A stretch of 64,000 nucleotides of DNA from assembly GCF_030388665.1 (NCBI RefSeq), contig NZ_CP128846.1, positions 1,240,001-1,304,000 of the forward strand. The letters run 5' to 3'. Origin of the DNA: Streptomyces flavofungini (lineage in GTDB: Bacteria > Actinomycetota > Actinomycetes > Streptomycetales > Streptomycetaceae). Positions 14,264 to 24,800 of the stretch are shown here, one piece after another. Both the position numbers and the translations under genes were made by a program. The first letter of the stretch is position 1. Every line of letters starts with the position of its first letter. The notes beneath the pieces are model-generated. The model saw only the letters and a program-made list of their open reading frames with translations, was not told the origin of the DNA and searched no databases.

Positions 14264-17200
14264 GACTGTTCCTTGGGGACGTCGTGGGCGGGGCCCGCGG
14301 TGGGGGCCTCCGGGTCGTCTGCCGGGTCCAGGGCGGCGAACGCCTCCGCGAACTCGCGGACGGCGCCGTCCTGGTCGTGGGCGAGGAGCAGGTTCGCCTG
14401 GTCCGCGACGGTGGGCGCGGTGAGCAGGTCCTGCAGGGGCAGTTCGGTGCCCATCAGGTCGCGGACCTGGGCGACGGTGTGCATGGCGCGGATGGAGTCG
14501 CCGCCGAGGGCGAAGAAGCTGTCGTGCGCGCCGACCCGCTCGACGCCGAGGACGGTGCGCCAGATCTCCGCGACGACCATCTCCACGGGCGTGCGCGGCG
14601 CGGTGAACTCGCCGCCCCGCTCCAGGTGCCCGTCCGCCGGGTCCGGCAGCGCGCGCCGGTCGGTCTTGCCCTGGGGGGTCAGCGGCACCTGGTCCAGGGC
14701 GACGAAGAGCCCGGGGACCAGGTACGCGGGCAGCACGGCGGCGCAGTGCTCGCGCAGCTCCGCCACGGTCGGCGCGCCGTCGGGGCCCGGCACGAGCCAG
14801 GCGACGAGGCGGCTGTCGCGGGCGTCGACGACCGCGGCGCGCACGCCGGGGTGGCGCAGCAGGACGGCCTCGACCTCGCCGGGTTCGACGCGGTAGCCGC
14901 GCACCTTCAACTGGCCGTCGGCGCGCCCGCAGAACTCCGGCAGGCCGTCGGCGCCGATGCGCACGAGGTCGCCGGTCCGGTACAGGCGGGCGCCCGGCTC
15001 GGAGGCGAACGGGTCGGGCGGATACCGCTCGGCGGTGCGGCCGCCCCGGCCCGCGTAGCCGCGGGTGACCCCGGCGCCGCCGACGTACAGCTCACCGATC
15101 ACACCGGGGGCGACCGGCATCAGCGCTTCGTCGAGGACGTGCAGCGTGGTGCCGCCGACGGGGCCGCCGAGGCTGACGCGGCCGTCGGCGCCGACGATCC
15201 CCGCGGTGGCGTTGGCGGTGGCCTCGGAGGGTCCGTACAGGTTCCACAGCCGCGCCTTCGGCAGCAGGCGGTACGTGCGTGCCACCAGGTCGGCGGTCAG
15301 GGCCTCGCCGCCGAGGAGCACGTCCAAGGCCGACTCGCCCGGTCGGGCCGTGCTGTCGGCGGACTCCAGGGCGCGCAGGGTCTCGTCCCACAGGCGGGGG
15401 ACGGTGTTGACCGTGGTGACGGTGGTGGCGTCGGCGCCGGAGACGGCCGCCGCCAGCGTCTCGGCGGGCCGCTGTCCGGCCGGGGGCAGCACGACCGTGC
15501 CGCCGAGGACCAGCGGGCCCCACAGCTGCTTGACGGAGGCGTCGAAGACCGGCGCCGCGGTCGCGGGGAGCACGGTGTCCGGGCCGATGATGCCCACGTC
15601 GGCGAGCCAGCCGAGATAGTTGACGACGTTGCGGTGGGTGACGGCGACGGGCTTGGGCCGCCCGGTGGAGCCGGAGGTGAACAGGAGGTAGGCGAGGTTG
15701 TCGGGGGCCGCGGGGCCGTCCTTGGCCGCCACGGCTCCGGCTTCCTCATCGACGGAGCCGAGGTCGTCGGCACCGAGGACGACGACGTCAAGGCTGCGGC
15801 CGACGCCGCCCCCGCCCTTGCCCGCGCCCTCGCTGCCGCTCTCGCCGAGCAGGGCCGCCGTGTCCGCCGTGGCGACGCACGTGCGGACGGACGCGTCGCC
15901 GAGGAGCCCGGCGATCCGGTCGGCCGGGTCGGCCGGGTCGACGACCAGGTACGCGGCTCCGGCGCGCAGCACGGCGAGCTGGGTCACGAGGCGGGCCACG
16001 GGGTCCGGCACGAGCACGGCGACGGCCGCTTCCGGTCCCACGTCGAGGCGGGCCGACAACCGGTCTGCGGCCGAAAGGAGTTGACGGTAGGTCAGCTCAC
16101 GGTCGGCGCAGCGCACCGCGGTCGCGTCGGGGGTGCGTCCGGCGGCGCGGACGATCAGGTCGGGCAGGGTGGACTCCCGCCAGTCGGCGGCCGTCGGCGA
16201 CACCGGCGCCGCGAGGGGTGCGGCGGCGGGGCCGAGCACCGTCCGGCCGATCCTGGTCCCCGGCTCCCGCACGCCCTGCTCCACGACGGCGGCCAGGGCG
16301 TCCAGGAGCCGGTCGGCCACCGGGCCGCCGAGCCCGGCCGCGGCGGCGCCGTCCAGGCGGACCTCGACGCGGTCGCCGTGGCGCACGGCGGCGAGGCGCA
16401 GCGCGGGGCCGGTGCCCACGGCCGCGAGCGACTCCACGGACCAGCCGCCGACCCGCTCGGGCACCTGCGCGTACGAGAAGGCGAGCGGCCCGCTCACGGC
16501 GGACAGGTCGCTGATCAGCTCGACGCTCTCGCGCTGCTCGGCCCGCGCCGCGCGCACCGCGGACACCACGTCCGCGAGGGTGCGGCCGGAGCCGAACGCG
16601 TACCGCAGGCCCGGCCACGCGCTCAACGGGCCGAGTGAGGACTGGAGTTGGGGCACCTCGCGCAGGCCGGTGCGCACCCGCACGGTGAGCGTCTCGGCGC
16701 CGCCGAAGCGGTGCAGGACCACGAGCCAGGCGGCCAGGAGCAGCGCCTCCGCCTCGGCCGCGGGGAAAGCGTCGGCGGGGAGGGTGAAGGAGCGGACGGA
16801 GTCGGCCGCGGCTCGGCCGTCCTCGGCCGCCGTGCCGGACGGGGTCGCCGCACCGGCCATCGGGGCCAGCGAGCGCACCCGCGCCACCGCGTCGCCCGTC
16901 TCGTCCGCGGCGTCGGCGCCGCCGTGCGCGGACTCCTGGTTCGCGCGGGCGGCGGCCGCCTCGGGCTCGGCGAGCATGTCGTGCAGCCATTCGGCGACGT
17001 CGGCGTACTGCAGGGGCTCGCCATCGGCCGGACCCGTGCCGTCGCCGGTGGTCGCCCCGGCCAGCTCGCGCTCCAGTTCGGACGCGAGGAGCAGCAGGCC
17101 CTCGGGGTCCAGGACGTGCGCGGAGGCGGCGAGTTGGATCCGGCCGCCGGGGCCCGCGAGGGCGGACCAGGGCCGGGCGGGCGCGGCCTCCGCGGCGCCG

Positions 17201-17499
17201 TCGGCACCGGCTCCGGCTCCGGTGGGCTCGGGGAGCTCACCGGCGAACACGTGCTGCGTGGGCGCGCCGCCCGCAGCGGAGGCCACCAGCGCGGTGCGCA
17301 GCACCTCGTGCCGCAGCGTGAGGGCGGCGACGGCGGCGGCCAGGCGCCCCTGCGGCACGGTGGCCGGGGCCCGGAGCACGAGGGTCGTCACCGTGTCGTC
17401 GCCGGTGGCGTCGTGCTGCTGTGGCCCCGCGCGGAAGATCTCCGCCGCGGGCGCGGCCGTCCCGGCCGCTGTCGCTGTCGTCGTGGTCGTCGTGGTCAC
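14260..17499 (-). CDS. NRPS, one module with a degenerate C-like domain (C°-A-T)
   Basis: The 1079-residue protein starts with about 430 residues that are recognisably condensation-domain-like (R-H-E-V-L-R-T remains). The catalytic H-H-x-x-x-D-G is replaced by S-A-H-V-L-D-P-E-G, so it should not make peptide bonds. Adenylation (T-S-G-S-T-G near 606) and carrier (L-G-G-D-S-I-R near 1000) domains are intact. My pocket reading is D-A-K-N-L-G-L-A-N-K; A236/K239 recall glutamate-type codes, but no exact match is known to me. The condensation step is probably done by the spare C domain ending the 18893 NRPS. GTG start at 17499 overlaps the dioxygenase stop (GTGA) and follows GGGGGA. The dead C-like domain may be an interface domain for that dioxygenase. 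Confidence 0.9.
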
Positions 17500-18593
17500 C
17501 GTCTGTCCCCCTGTGTCTGCGTGGTGGTGCCGTCCTGCGCGTCGGCGCCGCTCGGCGCGGGCCGGGTCTCCAGGTCGTGCCAGGTCGCCGCGCCCGCCAT
17601 GGCGACGCGGATCTGCCGCTTGCCGGTGAAGGGCGCCCGGCCGTGCGAGGCCAGCAGGTTGTCGACGACGAGGACGTCGCCGAGCTGCCAGTCGAAGGCC
17701 GTGGACTCGGCGTCGAACGCGCCTCGGATCGCGTCGAGGTCGGCGCGGCTGAACTCGCTGCCGTCGCCGGCCCTGGTGGTCTTGGGCACCCGCTCGGGGC
17801 CGACCTGGCTGAGCAGTTCGGCGGCGAGCTCGTCGCCGAGCGTGCTCAGGTGGAAGCTGGTGGCCTGGTTGAACCAGACCCACTCGCCGGTGACCGGGTG
17901 CCGGGCGACCGCGGGCCGCAGCGCCTCGGTGCGCAGGTGGTTGTCGGCGACGCGCTCCACGCGCACCCTGGTCTGCTCGGCGTAGGCGTCAAGGCCGCTC
18001 TCGTCGCAGCCGAGGGCCTCCTGCCAGGGGATGCCGACGCCCGGCGTGTAGTTGCGCACGTACCGCACGCCGTGCTCCTCGACGCGGGCCACCAGGTCGG
18101 CGGGCAGCCGACCGAGCACCTTGCGGGAGTCGGCGAGCGGGGTCTGGCCGCCGGTCTCCGCGGGCAGCGCGCAGGAGAAGCCGAGGACGCGCGGCCAACT
18201 CCAGCTGTAGCAGGCTTCGTTGTGCATCTCGATGGTCTGGTCGGCGGGGTACTCGGTGGAGGAGTAGATGCCGTCGCCGAGGTCGCTGCGCGGCGTGGCG
18301 CCGTCCTGGTAGGCGAGCGCGCCGTCACCGGCGACGGCCTCCACGACGGGGCGCAGCGCGTCGGCGCCCTCGTCGAAGCCGCGGAAGAGCACCGCGCCGT
18401 GCTCGTGCAGCCGCGTCCGCACGAGCTCCGCGTTGGCCCGCACCCACACGGTCAGCGGGACACCGGGCCGCTGCGGGGTGGCGAGCACGGGCAGGGCCGC
18501 GGGCTCCAGCGGGCCGAAGGCGACGACTGACGCGTCCGTCAGGGACCGTCGCCTGACCGGCTCCTGGGGCATGCGGGACGTACGAAGGGACAT
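17496..18593 (-). CDS. TauD/SyrP-type Fe(II)/2-oxoglutarate dioxygenase
   Basis: The 365-residue protein has the TauD-family iron triad. H-N-E (H-x-E) lies in I-E-M-H-N-E near residue 124, and the distal His is in A-S-H-G-R-A-P-F-T-G-K-R near residue 315; its Arg would bind 2-oxoglutarate. SyrP, MppO and the siderophore aspartyl beta-hydroxylases share this form and hydroxylate the beta-carbon of amino acids, often bound to a carrier domain. ATG 18593 follows GGAG. The gene is coupled by a 4-base overlap to the NRPS that opens with a non-catalytic C-like domain, so its substrate is probably the residue on that NRPS carrier. The residue identity is not settled. Confidence 0.88.
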   Translation of the reverse strand: MSLRTSRMPQEPVRRRSLTDASVVAFGPLEPAALPVLATPQRPGVPLTVWVRANAELVRTRLHEHGAVLFRGFDEGADALRPVVEAVAGDGALAYQDGATPRSDLGDGIYSSTEYPADQTIEMHNEACYSWSWPRVLGFSCALPAETGGQTPLADSRKVLGRLPADLVARVEEHGVRYVRNYTPGVGIPWQEALGCDESGLDAYAEQTRVRVERVADNHLRTEALRPAVARHPVTGEWVWFNQATSFHLSTLGDELAAELLSQVGPERVPKTTRAGDGSEFSRADLDAIRGAFDAESTAFDWQLGDVLVVDNLLASHGRAPFTGKRQIRVAMAGAATWHDLETRPAPSGADAQDGTTTQTQGDRR

Positions 18594-18892
18594 GGGTGCT
18601 CCGTTTGCTTGTCGGTATGGCTCGCGGGGACACAGGCGTGTCCGGGCAGGCGGGTTCGGACCGGCCGCCGGCGAGCGGCCCTCCGGAGTGGTGCGGTGGT
18701 TCGGTGCTCGTGCGCTGCTCGGTGCGGCGCTACGCGGTGCGGTGCTCTGCCGGGCCGGCGTGAGTCGGGCCGTGCAGTGCCGTGCCGAGCTGTGCGTGCT
18801 GAGCGTGGGCGGTGCGTGCGTGCTGCGCTGTGCGTGGCGTGCGGTGTGTGCGTGCTGTGCGGTGCCGGGCCGTGGTGCGGCCGTGGCCTGGC
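18594..18892 (-). other. GTGC-rich spacer inside the NRPS operon
   Basis: No gene is supported in these 299 bases. From about 18690 to 18890 the plus strand is a patchwork of GTGCG, GTGC and GTGCTG words, so the transcript is rich in CAC/GCAC and poor in G-C hairpins. A 6-bp stem (GGACAC, GTGTCC) occurs at 18628-18643. It separates the first NRPS gene from the dioxygenase. Confidence 0.5.
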
Positions 18893-21800
18893 TCAGGCGC
18901 GGGTCCGGGCGCCGGGGCCGAGCCGGGCGGCCCGCCGGGCGCGGCCCGCGGCGCGTTCGCCGCGGGCCCGCTCGGCGAGCGCGGTGCGGACCTCGCCGAC
19001 GGTCGCGGCGTTGTCGGCGAGCGCCGTCAGGGCGCGGCACAGCTGGTCGGCGAGGGCGGCGGCCCGCTCGGTGGGGACACGGACGGTGTCGTGGTTGAGC
19101 GCGATGACGAGCCGGTCCCCTTCGGGGGCGGCGGAGACGGTGACGGGCAGTTCGGTCTGTTCGAGCGCCTCGGACCGGGTCACCGACAGGCCGGGAAGTC
19201 CCGTGCCGAGGTCGGCGAAGGGGAAGTTGGCCACGATCACCGAGGTGTCGAAGAGTCCGGCGGAGCTCGTCCGTCCGCTCCACACGGCGATGCGGGCGAG
19301 CGGGGTGTGGATGTGTTCCTGTGCCTGGTGCAGTGCCTGCTGTACGTCCCGGGCCCAGGTGCCGACCGGCAGGGCGGCGGGCAGCCGGGTGCGCAGCGGC
19401 ACGGTGTTGATGAACATGCCGACGGTACGGTCCACGTCCGGCAGGTCGGCGGGCCGTCCGGAGCCCACGCTGCCGAACACCACGTCGTCCGTGCCGGTCT
19501 CGGCGGCGAGGGTGAGGGCCCACGCCGCGTGCACCATGCCGCCGAGGGTGACGCCGAGGCGGCCCGCGGTGTCCCGCAGCCGCCCGGTGACCGGCGCGGG
19601 CAGCGCCACCTCGTGGTCGCGGTGGACCGCGGGCCGGTCCGCCGCCGGGGCGAGCGGGACCGGGGCGCAGCCCGCGAGGCCGCGGGTCCAGAACTCCCGG
19701 GAGGCGTCCGGGTCCTGGCGCGCCGCCCACCGGGCGAAGGTGCCGAAGTCCGGCGCCGGGGCGAAGCGCGGGGTCTCGCCCCTGCCGTGCGCCGCGTAGT
19801 GCTCAAGGACCTCGCCGAGCAGGATCGGCAGCGACCAACCGTCGAACAGCACATGGTGGTTGGTCCACACGAAGGCCCACCGGTCGGCCGCGAGCCTGGC
19901 CACGGCGAGCCGCGCGAGCGGCCCTTCACGCAGGTCGAAGCCGGTGTGCCGGTCCTGCCGTACGTAGGCGTCGAGGCGCGCGTCGGCGTTGTCGGCCGCG
20001 GTGGTGGCGGCGGCGCCGGTCGGGCCCCCGGCGCCACCGCCCGCTCGTCCGTCCCCGCCCGCCCGCGTGTCCCCGCCCGTTCTCGCCTCCGCGCCGCCCG
20101 GCGTGAAGTCCAGGAAGGTCACGGGAAGTTCGCACGTGGCGGGCACCACGAGCAGAGGACGCGGGACGTCCTGCCACACGGGCACGCCGCGCAGCACGGC
20201 GTGCCGGTCGACGGCCGCCTGCCACGCCCGCGCGAACGCCTCCTGGTCGAGGTCGCCCTCGAGGACGCAGACCAGTTGCTCCACATAGACGCCGCTGCCC
20301 GCCGCGCCGTCCTCGGCGAGGCTGCGGAAGACCATGCCCTCCTGGGTCGGGGTGAGCGGCCAGACCGCCGTCAGGCCGCCCCTGCGCGCGGCCCAGTCCC
20401 GCACGGCGGCGACCGGCGCGGTGCCGTGCCGCAGTCCGGCGGCGAGCACGGGCGCGTCCGGCTCGGCGGTGAGCGCGCGGAGTTCGTCGAGGACGGCGTC
20501 CGCGAGCGCGTCGGCGGCGGCCTGGCCGGTGTGCTCCACCTCGACGGCCAGGCGGCCGTCGGTGACCAGGCTCTCCACGACGACCGCCGCGGGGCGCGTC
20601 CCGTGCGGGTCGCGGACCTGTCCGAAGCCGGGCGCGAGGAGTTCGAGCGCGGCGCTCGGGTAGGCGCTGGAGCTGACCCGGCCCAGGTAGTTGAAGTTGA
20701 CGTGCGGCGCGGGCAGTTCGGCGAACCGGCGGGTCAGGTCCTCGTCGTGGGCCAGGTACCGGACCACGCCGTGGTCGATGCCCCGGTGCACCAGGTCCCG
20801 CAGCCGGGCGCGGACGTCCCACAGGGTGCCGAGCGGGTCGTCGTCCGCGGTGGCCACCGGGAACGGCGCGAGGGTGGTGAACCAGCCGACCGTGCGCGAC
20901 AGGTCGAGGTCGGGGTGCAGGTCCTCGCGGCCGTGGCTCTCCAGCTCCACGACGACGGAGGGCAGCGCGTCGACCCGGGCGAGGGCGCGGGCGGTCGCGG
21001 TGATCAGCCCCTCCTCCAGGGTGCCGCCGAGCCGCCGCACGAGGGTCTCCTGGAGCCGTTCGGTGTCCTCGGCGGTCAGGGCGCGCCGGGCGCGGCGCGC
21101 GGCGCCCTCGGTGCCGGGGGCGAGCGCTTCCGCCTGCGGCCCGGCGAGGGCCGCGATCTCGTCGAGGTCGGCGCGGACCCGGTCGAGGACCTGCGGGTCC
21201 AGGGCACGGCGCCGCAGTTCGGCGGTCCACTGCCGGTGCGTGGTGCCCTCGGGCTGCAAGGCGGGGGGCTCGCCGGCGCGCACGGCGTCGAGTGCGAACT
21301 CCAGGTCCTCGAGGACGATGCGCCAGGACACCGCGTCCATGACCAGGTGGTGGGCGGTGAGCAGGAGCCGCTGCGGCTCGTCGGGCCCGAGGTCGACCAG
21401 ATGGGCCCGCAGGAGCGGTCCCCGGGCGGGGTCGATCCGGGTGTTCAGCTCGTCGGCGACCGCCCGCAGCCAGTCGTCGGCGGAGGCGGCGGAAGCGGAG
21501 ACAGCGGCGGAAGCGGCGGGGACGGGAGAGGCGGCGGAGGCTCCGGAGCCCGCCGCGCCCCGGGCGCCCGCGGCGTCCCAGGAGTCGGCCGACAGCCGGC
21601 TGTACTCCACCGGAACGTCCACCTTCGGATCGACCACGGCCCGCACGCCGCGCCCGCCGTCCGCACGCCCCTCGGGCTCGCCGCCCCCGTCCCCGCTCCC
21701 GTCCCCGTCCATGGCGCCGTCCACGAACCGGGTCCGCAGCGCCTCGTGCGCCTCGGCCACGGCGTTCAGCGCCGCGCCCAGCTCGTCGGGGCTGACGCGG

Positions 21801-24800
21801 GTGCGCAGGCCGAGGAGCAGGCCCATGTTCCAGTGGGCCGGGGTGGCGAGGTCGAGTTCGTGGAACCAGCGCTGGATCGGGCTGAGCGCGTCCGTGCTGT
21901 CGCTCTGCGCGCGGGCACCGGTGCCCGCGCCGGTGATGACGTGCGGGGCGAGGTCGGCGATCGTCGGGTACTGGAACATCTGGCGCGGGGTCAGCTGGAT
22001 GCCGGCGCGGCGGGCCCGGGCGACGACCTGGATCGACAGGATGGAGTCCCCGCCGAGGGCCAGATAGCCGTCGTGCACGCCGACCCGGTCCACGCCGAGC
22101 ACCTGGGCCCACACCTCGGCCAGGCGCCGCTCCACCTCGGTGCGGGGCGCGACGTAGCCTTGGTCGTCGGCCTCCCACGTGGGGACGGGCAGGGCGCGCC
22201 GGTCCACCTTGCCGTTGGCCGACAGGGGCAGTTCGTCCAGGACCACGACGGCGGCGGGGACCATGTGCGCGGGCAGCCGCTCCCCGGCGAAGGCCCGGAC
22301 CGTGCCCGGTTCGCAGGCGGCACCGGCGCGGGCGACGACGTACGCGACCAGGCGCGGCTCCCCGCCGCCCGCGCTCGCCACGGCGGCCACCGCCGCGTCC
22401 GCCACCCCGGCGGCGTCCCGCACCACGGCCTCGATCTCGCCCAGTTCCACCCGGAAGCCGCGGACCTTGACCTGCTCGTCCACGCGCCCGTGGAACTCCA
22501 GGGCGCCCGCGCCGTCGAACCGCACCAGGTCACCCGTGCGGTACAGGCGCGCGCCCGGCTCGGACGTGAACGGGTCGGGCACGAACCGCTCGGCGGTCAG
22601 CCCGCCCCGGCCCGCGTACCCGCGGGCGACGCCCGCCCCGCCGACGTACAACTCCCCCACACCGCCGGAGACCACCGGGCGCAGCGCCTCGTCGAGGACG
22701 TACACGGTGCGGCCCGGCAGGGGCCGCCCCAGGGGGACGGTGCCGGTCGCGCCGTGGACGCCGACCTCGTGGACGGTCGCGGTGATGACGGTCTCGGTGG
22801 GGCCGTAGGCGTTGATGACGCGGCCGCCCACCGTGCGCCGCCAGATGCCGGTCTCGGCGGCGGGCATGGCGTCGCCGCCGACGACGGTGAGGCGCACGGC
22901 GAGGGCGGCGGGCACCGCGGCGCCGTCGGCGAGTGCGGTGGCGAGCTGCCGCCACAGGCCGGTCGGCGGGTTGAAGACGGTGACGCCGTGCTCGGCGAGG
23001 AAGGCGAGGAGCTCGTCGGTGGCGAGGAGCCCGTCGGGGCGCAGCACGGCCGCTCCGCCGCACGTCAGCGGCGCGAACAGCTGCTCGGTGCTCACGTCGA
23101 ACGAGAAGGAGCCGAAGACGAGGACCCGGTCGGCGGGTCCGAGCCCGAAGGCACCGCCGATCTGCGCGAGGTGGGCGGCCAGTTGGCCGTGGGTGACGGC
23201 GACGCCCTTGGGGCGTCCGGTGGACCCGGAGGTGAAGACGAGGTACGCGAGGTCGTCGGCGTGTGCCGCGTCCAGGCCGGTGCGGTCGGCGTCGGCCGTC
23301 AGGTCGATGCCGTCGATGTTCAGGAGCGGGGTGCCGTCCGGCAGGAGGCCGTCGACGACGTCCTTCTGCGCGGCGCCGCGCACGACGGCGGCGCAGCCCG
23401 CGTCCTCGGCCATCAGGCGCAGACGCTCGGCCGGGTAGGAGGGGTCGAGGGCGAGCCACCCGCCACCGGCCCGCGCGACGGCGAGCATCGCCACGGCCAT
23501 CAGGGTGCCGCGCGGCAGGCACAGGCCCACCACGTCGTCGGGGCCGACGCCCGCCGCGCGCAGCCGGACGGCCACCGCGGCCGAGGCGCGCTCCAACTCC
23601 CCGTACGTCCACGACCGTTCGCCGTCGACCAGGGCCACGTCGTCCGGCTGCCTGCGGGCGTGCGCCACGACCGCCTCGGCCACCAGGCCAGCGTCGGCCG
23701 CGGCCGGGACCCCGGCGCCGGACCAGGCGAGCAGGGCCTCGTTGTCGCTCGTGCCCAGCTCGCCGAGGGTGACCGAGGGGTCGCCGGTGAGGGCGTCCAG
23801 AGCGCGGTCGAGATCGTCGAGGAGGCGGCGCGCGGTGTCGGCGTCGTACGCGGCGGCGTCGACGCTCAGGCGCAGCTCCAGGTGCTCGCCGGGCATCACC
23901 TGGACGCTGACGGGGTAGGTGGTGCGCTCCAGGAGGCGGCCGCTCTCCAGCGTGAAGCCCTCGGTGCCGAAGCCGTCGAAGGGGTAGTTCTCGACGACGA
24001 CGATGGAGTCGAAGAGCGGGGCGCCCGCGGGGGCTCCGGCCCAGGACGTGACGTCGGCGAGCGGGGCGTGCTGGTGGTCGGTGAGTTCCTGGAGTCCCTG
24101 GTGGACGGCGCCGAGCCACTGGTCGGCGCGCAGGTCGTCGGCGATCCGCACGCGCAGCGGCAGGGTGTTGATGAACAGGCCGACGGTGCGTTCGATGCCG
24201 TCGATCTCGGCGGGGCGGCCGGAGAGCACGCTGCCGACGGCCAGGTCGCGGGCGCCGGTGCGCCGGGCGACGACCAGGCTCCAGGCGGCGTGGACCAGCG
24301 CGGCGAGGGTGACGCCACGGTCACGGGCGGTCTCGCGCAGGGCCCGGGCACGCTCGTCGGGCATGCGCAGCGCGGGCTCGTGGGTGCCGGTGCGGTGGTG
24401 CCCGGCCTGGGCGCGGCCGGGAGCCAGCAGCGCGGGGGCGGTGAAGCCGGTGAGCTGCTTGCGCCAGAACGCCTCGTCCTCGGTGCGGTCGCGGTGCTCG
24501 TTCCAGCGCACGAAGGTGCCGTAGTCGGGGGCGGGCACCAGTTCGATGTCGGTACCGGCGCGCAGGGCGGGGTAGAGCGTGAAGGCGTCGCCCGCGACGA
24601 CGGGCAGGGACCAGCCGTCGATGAGGATGTGGTGGTTGGTCCACACGAAGGTCCACTCGGTGGCGCCGGTGCGCAGCAGCGCGAGGCGCACCAGCGGGCC
24701 GCCGCTCAGGTCGAAGCCCTCGGCGCGGTCGCGCGCCAGGAAGTCGTCCAGGCGCTCCTCGGGGTTCCGCGTGCCGTCGGCGGTGGCCGTCCAGTCCTCG

